Shown here: positions 1 to 7,191 of the stretch, one piece after another | Numbering within the stretch: the first letter of the stretch is position 1 | Layout: each line of letters opens with the position of its first letter | Program-made: the position numbers and the translations under genes | The notes under the pieces: model-generated | Databases searched by the model: none | Told to the model about the DNA's origin: nothing | Seen by the model: only the letters and a program-made list of their open reading frames with translations | Assembly: GCA_947455455.1 (NCBI GenBank) | Contig: CANGOE010000004.1 | Coordinates: 1-64,000 of the forward strand | Direction: 5' to 3' | Length of the DNA stretch: 64,000 nt | From: Hyphomicrobiales bacterium | GTDB taxonomy: Bacteria; Pseudomonadota; Alphaproteobacteria; Rhizobiales; Beijerinckiaceae

Positions 1-380
1 CGTGCCTCATTCATTTGCACATCACAACAAAAAAATATTGATATCTCGAAATATGGTTTTCTTTGCTGTTTTGATTATAAGTAATATTTTAAAATATATT
101 TACAGTTTAAAATATATATGTCTCATTATTTGATGAATTATAATTTTTCAATTTAAATTTAAATAAAATTTATTCTGTCATTGTAGAAAATTATTTCTAT
201 GTAAATTATAATTTTTATTATTTATTTAAAATAAAATAAAATTTATTTTTGTTTTATAATGATATAGTAAATATCTATATTTATTTATGATTAATGTCCT
301 ATGTTGACGGAATAATTAATTTTTGCTTAATGCTGTAAGTCCTGAATTATAAGATTAATTGCATATCAAAGAGGTTTATC
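1..380. other. Very AT-rich non-coding leader before the autotransporter
   Basis: No credible gene is seen in this stretch. It is dominated by A and T, in sharp contrast to the GC-rich coding DNA that follows. It holds a 12-bp direct repeat, TTTAAAATATAT, at 88-99 and 106-117, and a perfect 12-bp palindrome, AAATTATAATTT, at 203-214. Such AT-rich upstream DNA often marks surface genes acquired by transfer or silenced by proteins that bind AT-rich DNA; that reading is inference. The left edge is the window border, so the tract may extend further. Confidence 0.75.
304..332 (+). promoter_or_regulatory. Putative sigma-70-type promoter of the autotransporter gene
   Basis: TTGACG at 304-309 matches a -35 box. 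After a 17-bp spacer, TTAATG at 327-332 lies at the -10 position and is preceded by TG one base upstream (extended -10). Transcription would begin near 340 and give a leader of about 40 bases, with AAAGAGG six bases before the ATG at 381. The -10 match is weak and AT-rich DNA offers other choices. Confidence 0.4.
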
Positions 381-2222
381 ATGGTTCAAAAATTGACGGG
401 CTCCTATAGGGCTTTGGCTTTGGCTGGCTTGTTCGGTTCACTCGCAGTGTCCGCAACCTCTGTCGAGGCCGCCACCTGCGCGGTGGCCAACGGGTCTACG
501 AATACGGTTTCGACGAGCTGTTACGACCTGTCCTGGACCAACGGCAGTCTGACCATCACCAATGGCACGACCATTACCCTGTCCGCGACGATCAGGGCGA
601 TCGACCCCTCCAACAGCACTGTAACCGGTTTGACGATTGATTCCGGTGCCACCGTCGATGGTGGCGTGATGCGAGCCATTTTTGCCTCGAATGCGACAAT
701 CGGCACCATTACCAATAACGGGACCATCACCTCGACATCGGCCGAGCTGATCTATCTGAACAATACAAATGTGACGACAATCACCAATACGGGCACGATC
801 TCTTCGGGCGGCGGTGGTCTCGGAGGGGCCAATGCCATCAGCATTTTCAACGGCAGTACCGTCGGGACGCTCAACAACATCACCGGAACCATTCTGGGCG
901 GCAGTGATACGGACTATGCCAGTTTCCAAAATCGGGGAACGCTGACCACGCTCAACAATGGCCAGAGCGGCTTCACATTCGGCGGCACTGCACCCGCCAA
1001 TTATAATATTGCGGTGGCAAGCACATCCAGCTTCGGGACGTTGACCATCAAAAATACCAATAATTTTGCGATCAGCACGATGAATTTCGGCATTGTGGCC
1101 GGTTCGGTGATCCAGAACAACCATACCTATGACAACGTCATTCAGGCGGCTTCCGATAGCAGTTTTGACAGCACGGCCACCAAAACCGGCAGTTTCACAT
1201 CCGGGGCTAACACCTACAGCTATAGTCTGGTTTGGGATGGTGCGGCATGGGATCTGGTTTTCGGGACACCGGGCCCGACTGTATCGGCAACCAACAGTCT
1301 GGCCATGATCCAGGCCAATGCCCGCGGCCTTGCCTCGGTTTACAACCAGCAGGTTTCTTCCCTGCAGGCGGGCTTGTCCTATGATTGCGGCATCTTCGAC
1401 AAGAACAATCTCTGCGTCAGTGTCGGCGGCCGCTACAGCTATGCGGATTCCTCCCCGACCGGACACACCGAAACGGGATTGGTGATTGTCAGCTATCGCG
1501 CGGCCCCCGGCATCCGCATCGGAGCCTTTGCCGACCAGTCGCTGGACACCAACAATTCCACCAATTTCAGACAGACCAAAAACAGCCCGATGTGGGGTCT
1601 GTTTGCGGCCTGGAACATGAATGAAAGCGGTCAGGGCCTTGCGGTGCAGGTGTCTGCCGTATCGTCCGATTCCAGCCTGACGGCGACCCGGTCCGCTCTG
1701 TCGGATACCGAGGCAGGCTCCGGCAAAACCCCGATGCGCGGGCAGGGCTATCGTCTGCTTGCAAGCTATCAGCAGGCGATTGCCACTGGTGTGGTGCTTG
1801 TCCCCTATGCCGGCCTGCAATTCACCCGTCTGCATACGGGTGCCTATAGCGAAAGCGCAACCACCGTTGTCACGGCTCCCCTGTCCTATAACGGCACGGA
1901 ACAAAAGAGCTTTTCGGCCATTGCCGGATTGGGCATGCAAGCCATGCTGACGGATAAGTTGTCCGGTTCGGCATCGGTCGGTATCCAGCAGGCTCTGGAT
2001 GAGGCCACGACCCATTACAAAGGCACCAGCAGCATTGTCGGGCTGGAAACATTCGATGTCCAGCTTCCCGACCGTCGACGCTCGATGGCCACAGCCTCGG
2101 CCGGACTGGCCTATCATGTGAGCAAAACCGAGCGCATCGGCTTGGGCGTGCAGTGGCAACAGCAGGCCTTCAAAGGCACCAGCACGACAACAGCTCTGGC
2201 GACCTATTCGATCGGCTTCTGA
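381..2222 (+). CDS. Autotransporter (type Va secretion) with short beta-helical passenger
   Basis: A 613-residue outer-membrane autotransporter. Residues 1-30 form a Sec signal peptide ending near VEA-A. The passenger, to about residue 300, is rich in Thr, Ser, Asn and Gly with repeated I-T-N-x-G-T-I strands, as expected of a right-handed beta-helix. A linker rich in Ala, Asn and Gln leads to a C-terminal domain of about 280 residues with alternating polar and hydrophobic strands that ends in Phe, the usual beta-barrel signature. The start follows AAAGAGG at good spacing. The passenger is short and no protease triad is evident, so an adhesin or surface-structure role is more likely than an enzyme. 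It appears monocistronic, with two terminator-like hairpins downstream. Confidence 0.85.
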   Translation: MVQKLTGSYRALALAGLFGSLAVSATSVEAATCAVANGSTNTVSTSCYDLSWTNGSLTITNGTTITLSATIRAIDPSNSTVTGLTIDSGATVDGGVMRAIFASNATIGTITNNGTITSTSAELIYLNNTNVTTITNTGTISSGGGGLGGANAISIFNGSTVGTLNNITGTILGGSDTDYASFQNRGTLTTLNNGQSGFTFGGTAPANYNIAVASTSSFGTLTIKNTNNFAISTMNFGIVAGSVIQNNHTYDNVIQAASDSSFDSTATKTGSFTSGANTYSYSLVWDGAAWDLVFGTPGPTVSATNSLAMIQANARGLASVYNQQVSSLQAGLSYDCGIFDKNNLCVSVGGRYSYADSSPTGHTETGLVIVSYRAAPGIRIGAFADQSLDTNNSTNFRQTKNSPMWGLFAAWNMNESGQGLAVQVSAVSSDSSLTATRSALSDTEAGSGKTPMRGQGYRLLASYQQAIATGVVLVPYAGLQFTRLHTGAYSESATTVVTAPLSYNGTEQKSFSAIAGLGMQAMLTDKLSGSASVGIQQALDEATTHYKGTSSIVGLETFDVQLPDRRRSMATASAGLAYHVSKTERIGLGVQWQQQAFKGTSTTTALATYSIGF

Positions 2223-2229
2223 ACCGTGC

Positions 2230-2258
2230 AGGGCATCCTAAAATCCTGATGCCCTTTT
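2230..2258 (+). terminator. Intrinsic terminator of the autotransporter gene
   Basis: AGGGCATC (2230-2237) pairs with GATGCCCT (2248-2255) around a 10-base loop and runs into a short T tract. It begins eight bases after the stop codon. Confidence 0.7.
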
Positions 2259-2280
2259 GGTCACATGGCCGGCCTAAAAC

Positions 2281-2318
2281 AATGCCCCCGAAAGAGATCA
2301 TCGTTCGGGGGCATTTTA
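2281..2318. terminator. Strong bidirectional terminator hairpin
   Basis: AATGCCCCCGAA (2281-2292) and TTCGGGGGCATT (2304-2315) form a perfect 12-bp stem. A/T residues flank both sides, so it can end transcription from the autotransporter and from the convergent dehydrogenase gene. Confidence 0.8.
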
Positions 2319-2356
2319 TCGGATAACAGCAGGGGCGTGCTGTTGGCGTGACCGTC

Positions 2357-3226
2357 TTATTTGATCAGGCGGGCCAGCAGGCTTGACGTGTCCCAACGGC
2401 CGCCGCCCATTTCCTGCACATCGCCATAGAATTGGTCGACAAGCGCGGTCATCGGCAAATGCGCGCCGTTGCGGCGGGCTTCTTCCAGACAGATGCCGAG
2501 ATCCTTGCGCATCCAGTCCACGGCGAAGCCGAAAGTATAGGTGTTGGCGTTCATGGTCTTGTAGCGGTTTTCCATCTGCCAGGATTGGGCCGCGCCTTTG
2601 GAGATGGCTTCGATTACGGCTTCCGCATCAAGGCCCGAACGCTTGGCAAAGGCAATGCCTTCGGCCAGACCCTGTACCACACCGGCGATGCAGATCTGGT
2701 TGACCATTTTGGTGAGCTGTCCGGCACCCGACGGGCCCAGCAGTTTCACAGCCTTGGCGAAAGCGGTGATGACAGGTTCTGCTTTGGCATAAATGTCGGC
2801 ATCGCCGCCGCACATCACGGTCAGCGCGCCATTTTCCGCGCCGGCCTGTCCGCCCGATACCGGCGCATCAATGAAATGCACGCCATGCTCATGCGCCTTG
2901 GCATAAAGCTCGCGGGCCACTTCGGCAGAGGCGGTGGTGTTGTCGACAAAAATCGCACCTTTTTTCATGCCTGCAAAGGCACCGTCAGGACCCAGCACAA
3001 CCGAGCGCAGATCGTCATCATTGCCGACACAGGCAAACACAAAATCGCAATCCTGTGCGGCTTCACGCGGGGTTTTGGCGGCATGGCCACCATGTTGCTT
3101 GGCCCAGCTTTCAGCCTTGGCAAAAGTGCGGTTGTACACGGTCACATCATGGCCGCCTTTGGCCTTCAGATGGCCTGCCATTGGATAGCCCATAACGCCC
3201 AGTCCCAGAAAAGCCACTTTGGCCAT
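2357..3226 (-). CDS. NAD(P)-dependent beta-hydroxyacid dehydrogenase (HIBADH / tartronate semialdehyde reductase family)
   Basis: A 289-residue member of the 3-hydroxyisobutyrate dehydrogenase family, which oxidises or reduces short beta-hydroxy acids with NAD(P). The N-terminal dinucleotide-binding loop GLGVMGYPMA is at residues 8-17. The substrate-loop motif DAPVSGGQAGAENG is near 120, and the catalytic-lysine region GQLTKMVNQ near 170. Length matches the family. The start has GGGAG seven bases upstream. It stands alone, convergent to the autotransporter and divergent from mrp, so the substrate (3-hydroxyisobutyrate, tartronate semialdehyde, succinic semialdehyde) cannot be chosen from context. 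Confidence 0.85.
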   Translation of the reverse strand: MAKVAFLGLGVMGYPMAGHLKAKGGHDVTVYNRTFAKAESWAKQHGGHAAKTPREAAQDCDFVFACVGNDDDLRSVVLGPDGAFAGMKKGAIFVDNTTASAEVARELYAKAHEHGVHFIDAPVSGGQAGAENGALTVMCGGDADIYAKAEPVITAFAKAVKLLGPSGAGQLTKMVNQICIAGVVQGLAEGIAFAKRSGLDAEAVIEAISKGAAQSWQMENRYKTMNANTYTFGFAVDWMRKDLGICLEEARRNGAHLPMTALVDQFYGDVQEMGGGRWDTSSLLARLIK

Positions 3227-3469
3227 GTGATTACTCCCTCGAATGCGGTTGATGGCGGCGGGTGGTGCCTGTGTTTGGGGTGTAGCCCTTTCCCGTTGCT
3301 GATCCCCACATAGCGCAGAGCAAGCCTGAGCGACAGTCTCAACCTCTAAAAAAATGCCGATGGCTTGTTTTGGGAGCGCATAAAATACCAGCAGGGACAG
3401 ATCTTGTCTCGCTTCACGGGGCCGCCTCGGTTAAAACGGATCACGAATCCGGTTTGGGAGATGGGTCAC

Positions 3470-4576
3470 ATGGTGACAGAACAGCATATTCGTCAGGCTT
3501 TGGCGCAGGTCGCGGCTTCTGATGGTTCGGCCTCGCTGGCGGTTTCGCCGATGTTGCAGGGCGTATCCGTTCAGGGTGACAAAGCCTATGTAACCCTGCT
3601 GTGCCCTGCCGATCAGGTCAAAGCCCTTGAACCTTTGCGGTTGCAAGCCGAAGCGGCCGTCAAATCGGTTGCGGGCCTGTCCGGCGCTTTGGTGATGCTG
3701 ACGTCCGAGCGGTCGGGATCGGCCGCAACCACAGCCGCCCAACCCGGACCCCGTGCCGCCGCTGGCACAGCGCGCAAATTGGTGCCGGGTGTCAAACACA
3801 TTATCGCTGTGGCTTCGGGCAAAGGCGGCGTGGGCAAATCCACCACATCGGTCAATCTGGCTCTGGGCTTGCAGGCGCTGGGCCTGAAGGTCGGCATGCT
3901 GGATGCCGATATCTACGGCCCCTCTTTGCCGCGCCTGCTGGCCTTGTCGGGCAAGCCAGTGGTCAGCGAAGGCCGGATTCTGGAGCCGATGGAAGCCTAT
4001 GGCCTCAAAGTGATGTCGATGGGTTTTCTGGTCGAGGAAGATGCCGCGATGATCTGGCGCGGGCCGATGGTGATGTCGGCCTTGCAACAGATGTTGCGCG
4101 AGGTTAATTGGGGCGATCTGGATGTGCTGGTGGTCGATATGCCGCCCGGTACGGGGGATGCCCAACTGACCATGGCGCAATCGGTGCCACTGGCCGGCGC
4201 GGTGATTGTTTCGACCCCGCAGGATCTGGCTTTGATCGATGCGCGGCGTGGTATTGCGATGTTCCAGCGCGTCGATGTGCCGATTTTGGGTCTGGTCGAG
4301 AATATGAGCTATTTCCTGTGCCCGTCATGCGGCTCGCGCTCGGATATTTTCGGGCATGGCGGGGCCATGCACGAGGCGGAGAAGCACGGCGTGGCCTATC
4401 TCGGCGGCGTGCCGCTGGAACTTGAAATCCGGGAACGCTCCGATTCGGGCCGTCCGGTGGTCGCGACCTTGCCGGATGGGGCCCATTCGAAAATCTACAA
4501 AAGTATGGCGCAAAAGCTGTGGGACATCGTCAACGGCACACCCGTGCGCAAAGCGCCCAAGATTGTGATTGATTAG
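3470..4576 (+). CDS. mrp: Mrp/ApbC iron-sulfur cluster carrier ATPase
   Basis: A 368-residue Mrp/NBP35-type P-loop protein that carries and delivers [4Fe-4S] clusters to apoproteins in the cytoplasm. Residues 1-85 form the N-terminal MIP18-like (DUF59) domain. The deviant Walker A GKGGVGKST spans residues 117-125. A CPSC pair at Cys284 and Cys287 holds the shared cluster between subunits. The start at 3470 (MVTEQHIRQAL) is preferred because GGGAG lies nine bases upstream and the family begins there; an in-frame extension upstream to 3365 is not family-like. It is transcribed alone, and a terminator hairpin lies just after it. Confidence 0.93.
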   Translation: MVTEQHIRQALAQVAASDGSASLAVSPMLQGVSVQGDKAYVTLLCPADQVKALEPLRLQAEAAVKSVAGLSGALVMLTSERSGSAATTAAQPGPRAAAGTARKLVPGVKHIIAVASGKGGVGKSTTSVNLALGLQALGLKVGMLDADIYGPSLPRLLALSGKPVVSEGRILEPMEAYGLKVMSMGFLVEEDAAMIWRGPMVMSALQQMLREVNWGDLDVLVVDMPPGTGDAQLTMAQSVPLAGAVIVSTPQDLALIDARRGIAMFQRVDVPILGLVENMSYFLCPSCGSRSDIFGHGGAMHEAEKHGVAYLGGVPLELEIRERSDSGRPVVATLPDGAHSKIYKSMAQKLWDIVNGTPVRKAPKIVID

Positions 4577-4608
4577 GCCTTGTGGTTGATTCCGTCTTAC
4601 TTATCTCG

Positions 4609-4646
4609 AAACAATAATGGCAGATTATAAACTGCTATTATTGTTT
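4609..4646. terminator. Bidirectional terminator between mrp and the small secreted-protein gene
   Basis: AAACAATAATGGCAG (4609-4623) and CTGCTATTATTGTTT (4632-4646) pair as a 15-bp stem with a single G-T wobble and an 8-base loop. The T-rich and A-rich ends suit termination in both directions. It touches the stop codon of the minus-strand gene. Confidence 0.7.
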
Positions 4647-5002
4647 TAGTTTACGGTGATTTTGTAAGTAATTGTAGCACATCCTTTGTCAGAGCAAACT
4701 TTAATAGTGTATTCATCTTTTCCTTTAAATCCTTTTTTAGGAGTGTAATCAAAAGACGTGATATTGATATGCTCTAAAGTGCCATTTTTTGGATTTTTGA
4801 CTATAGAAGAATCTGTATAAGCAACATTTCCTCTTGTTGAAAATCTATTTGTACATTTGGCACCATCAGTAACACCTTCAGTTTCCAAGACCGGATTAGC
4901 TGAAAAATTAAAAGTATAAGGAACAATTCGGCAATCAGCATATGCTGAATTTGCTGAAAGCAATGCGAAACCAAATGAAAATGTAGTAATTGTAATTTTC
5001 AT
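4646..5002 (-). CDS. Small secreted four-cysteine protein, AT-rich gene
   Basis: A 118-residue exported protein of unknown function. Residues 1-21 are a signal peptide (MKITITTFSFGFALLSANSA). The mature part starts near Asp-Cys and carries three further cysteines, in AKC, KVC and KGC contexts. The last third, with FDYTPKKGFKGKDEYTIKVC and then an alternating T-I-T-Y-K-I strand, looks like a cadherin- or Ig-like beta-sandwich end. The start at 5002 is preferred over 5014 because GGAGA lies well placed before it. Base composition is far more AT-rich than its neighbours, suggesting transfer. The protein at 44859-45317 shares its layout and C-terminal motif. Confidence 0.7.
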   Translation of the reverse strand: MKITITTFSFGFALLSANSAYADCRIVPYTFNFSANPVLETEGVTDGAKCTNRFSTRGNVAYTDSSIVKNPKNGTLEHINITSFDYTPKKGFKGKDEYTIKVCSDKGCATITYKITVN

Positions 5003-5012
5003 TATCGTCTCC

Positions 5013-5046
5013 ATCCATCAATAATATTTCATAATTATTGATGGAT
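5013..5046 (-). promoter_or_regulatory. Perfect inverted repeat just upstream of the Shine-Dalgarno site
   Basis: ATCCATCAATAAT (5013-5025) and ATTATTGATGGAT (5034-5046) form a perfect 13-bp dyad with an 8-base centre. On the minus strand it ends directly before GGAGA, the ribosome binding site of the secreted-protein gene. It could be an operator or an mRNA hairpin affecting translation. It is too A/T-rich and lacks the T tract expected of a terminator. Confidence 0.55.
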
Positions 5047-5091
5047 AGAAATAATTGTCTACAAACTTAAAGTTGTAAAAATTAAGACAAT

Positions 5092-5808
5092 TCAATTATT
5101 TGTTTTTTCTTGCGCTCCATAGCCCGCCATAAACAGCGTCACTGCTTGTGCCACTCCCGCCTGGATCTCTGCGGGTGTTGATTGCTCACGGGTGGCAAAC
5201 AGCAGTTGTTTGAGGTGGCCGACCTGACACAGATCAAAGAATTGCTGGGCGGCCAGTTGCGTATCGGGAATGGATAGGCGCCCCTCGGACACGCGCCGGT
5301 CGAGCCATTGCGACAGGCGGCCCCAGCCATATTGCGGGCCGGCCTCGAAAAAGGCGCGGCCGATATCGGGCAGTTTACCCGCCACGCCGATCACTGTGCG
5401 CAGATGGGCGATCGAACCGGGCGTGGTCATCATCTGCATGAAATTGACACCGAGATCCTGCAACACATCGGCAACGGGACGGTCATCATCCTCAAGCTGG
5501 AACAGTTGCTCGGCCTGTTGCCGCCGTTCGGTGCGGATCAGGGCTTCGAACAAGGCGGCTTTCGAGGGGAAATAGACATAGAGCGTGCCTTTCGACACGC
5601 CGGCCAGACGGGCCACGTCATTCATGCTGGCCCCGTCAAAACCCATGGCCAGAAACGCCTGGCGCGCCCCTTCAAGCACCTGCCGCCGCTTGGCGGTGTC
5701 ATCGCTTGAAGGCAATCCGCCTGCATCCTGAAACGGGTGATCGTCTGGTTCCACCATCGGCTCCGCGATAATTGACAGCAAGACCGATCCACCACTCCTG
5801 CGCGCCAT
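5092..5808 (-). CDS. TetR-family repressor of the adjacent EmrAB-type pump
   Basis: A 238-residue TetR/AcrR-type regulator. The helix-turn-helix lies near residues 55-85 (MNDVARLAGVSKGTLYVYFP); the C-terminal part is the ligand-binding, AefR-like helical domain. The first 35 residues are an extra, probably disordered, tail. The ATG at 5808 has GAGG close upstream; a shorter start at 5757 is possible. It is divergent from emrA, with two 19-bp palindromes of TetR type between the genes, so it very likely represses both the pump and itself. The inducer is unknown. Confidence 0.88.
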   Translation of the reverse strand: MARRSGGSVLLSIIAEPMVEPDDHPFQDAGGLPSSDDTAKRRQVLEGARQAFLAMGFDGASMNDVARLAGVSKGTLYVYFPSKAALFEALIRTERRQQAEQLFQLEDDDRPVADVLQDLGVNFMQMMTTPGSIAHLRTVIGVAGKLPDIGRAFFEAGPQYGWGRLSQWLDRRVSEGRLSIPDTQLAAQQFFDLCQVGHLKQLLFATREQSTPAEIQAGVAQAVTLFMAGYGAQEKTNN

Positions 5809-5885
5809 CGGGCCTCGTCACGGGCCGGTTTCAGGTCCGGCAGGCCTCAAGCGCGTAGAAAGAGGCAGATTGTCGAAAAGAAGTG

Positions 5886-5904
5886 TGACCGAACCGTTCG
5901 GTCA
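5886..5904. promoter_or_regulatory. TetR-type operator O1
   Basis: TGACCGAACCGTTCGGTCA is an almost perfect palindrome with one central mismatch pair. It matches the second site at 5947-5965, and the two centres are 61 bp apart, about six helical turns. Confidence 0.8.
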
Positions 5905-5907
5905 GTC

Positions 5908-5938
5908 TTGATTTAAGAGGGCAACCGTTTTAAGTCAA
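5908..5938. promoter_or_regulatory. Interlocked divergent promoters for tetR and emrA
   Basis: On the plus strand TTGATT (5908-5913), a 17-bp spacer and TAAGTC (5931-5936) read toward emrA. On the minus strand TTGACT (complement of 5933-5938), a 17-bp spacer and TAAATC (complement of 5910-5915) read toward tetR. The -35 of each overlaps the -10 of the other, and operators flank the pair on both sides. The -10 matches are modest, so the exact boxes are inference. Confidence 0.5.
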
Positions 5939-5946
5939 GGCAACAA

Positions 5947-5965
5947 TGACCGAACGGTTCAGTCA
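5947..5965. promoter_or_regulatory. TetR-type operator O2
   Basis: TGACCGAACGGTTCAGTCA is a second copy of the operator at 5886-5904. It lies just after the predicted emrA transcription start, where bound repressor would block transcription. Confidence 0.8.
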
Positions 5966-6036
5966 ATGAATCGGTCGATCCTCTGGCGCAATGCCACGGG
6001 GGAGCGGTCCACATGACGAGATAAGGACGAGCCTGC

Positions 6037-7158
6037 ATGGCCGAGAACCAGCCTGATAACCAAACCGTTGCCTCTGCGGATACGGTGTCAACAGCCAAGC
6101 CTGCCAAGCGCAGTCTGGCCGCGCGCGGCAAAGCCGGTAAAAAGCAAATTCTATTGGGTGTCGCCTCTCTGCTCGGTCTTTACGGGCTGTGGGCTTTGTT
6201 CGGCTATGTGGTGGAAGGCCGGTTTGTGGTGTCCACCGATGATGCCTATGTGCGCGCCGACATGGCGGTGATCGCGGCCAAAGTTCCCGGCTATGTGGTC
6301 TCTGTTCCGGTAACTGACAACCAGATGGTCAAAGCGGGCGATGTATTGGCCCTGATTGACGAGGGCGATTACCGTCTGGCTTTGCAATCCTCGGAGGCGC
6401 GTCAGGCCACACAGGAAGCGATGATCAGCCGGATCGGCAACCAGATGCAGGCACAGCAAGCTGTGATCGCACAGGCTGAAGCGCAAATGCGGGCCGCCGA
6501 AGGCGAGGTGGTGCGCAGTGCCGCCGATTTGGAGCGTGCGCAGAAACTGGTGGCCAATGATTATGGATCACGTCAACGGTTTGATCAGGCGCAAGCCGAT
6601 GATACCCGTGCGCGGGCCAATCTGGCAGGGGCCAGGGCCGGATTGCAAGGCGCGACAGCAACGCTGGATGCGCTCAAAGCCGAGCGCGCTGAAGCGCAAG
6701 CCACTCTCAAAGAGGTCGAGGCAGGCGTTGCCAAAGCCCGCCGCGATTTGCAATTTGCACAGGTTAAAGCGCCGTTTGACGGGGCCATCGGCAATCGTGC
6801 GGCCCAGCCCGGTCAATATGTCCAGCCCGGCAGTCGGTTGATGGCTCTTGTGCCGCTCGGCAGTGTTTATGTCGAGGCCAATTTCAAGGAGACCCAACTG
6901 GCACGGATCAAGACCGGTCAAACGGTCCGCCTGACGGTGGATGCCGCGCCGGGACGGGTGATCGAAGGGCGTGTCACGGGTATTTCGCCTGCGTCCGGCT
7001 CCCTGTTCTCGCTGTTGCCGCCAGAAAATGCCACCGGCAATTTCACAAAGATCGTCCAGCGTTTTCCGGTGCGCATTGCCATTGATCGGGCACAGATCGA
7101 CCAAGGCTTTCTGCGGGCCGGCATGTCGGTGGTCGCCAGTGTCGATACCCGGCCGTAA
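6037..7158 (+). CDS. emrA: EmrA-type membrane fusion protein of a drug efflux pump
   Basis: A 373-residue HlyD/EmrA periplasmic adaptor linking an inner-membrane MFS pump to an outer-membrane channel. After about 40 polar residues comes one membrane anchor (QILLGVASLLGLYGLWALFG, about residues 36-55). Next are a split lipoyl domain (AKVPGYVVSVPVTDNQMVKAGD and later APFDGAIGNRAAQPGQYVQPG), a long coiled-coil hairpin between about 120 and 230, and beta-barrel domains to the end. AAGGA precedes the ATG. emrB follows after 33 bases. Regulation by the divergent TetR is likely from the two operators upstream. Confidence 0.92.
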   Translation: MAENQPDNQTVASADTVSTAKPAKRSLAARGKAGKKQILLGVASLLGLYGLWALFGYVVEGRFVVSTDDAYVRADMAVIAAKVPGYVVSVPVTDNQMVKAGDVLALIDEGDYRLALQSSEARQATQEAMISRIGNQMQAQQAVIAQAEAQMRAAEGEVVRSAADLERAQKLVANDYGSRQRFDQAQADDTRARANLAGARAGLQGATATLDALKAERAEAQATLKEVEAGVAKARRDLQFAQVKAPFDGAIGNRAAQPGQYVQPGSRLMALVPLGSVYVEANFKETQLARIKTGQTVRLTVDAAPGRVIEGRVTGISPASGSLFSLLPPENATGNFTKIVQRFPVRIAIDRAQIDQGFLRAGMSVVASVDTRP

Positions 7159-7191
7159 TATGACACTCCACCTTCCAGCAGGGCGCGGATA

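Noticed and set aside
438-2159. Long open frame antisense to the autotransporter
   Set aside because: It mirrors the GC-rich codons of the real gene, has no ribosome site or recognisable domain, and the plus-strand frame has a signal peptide and barrel.
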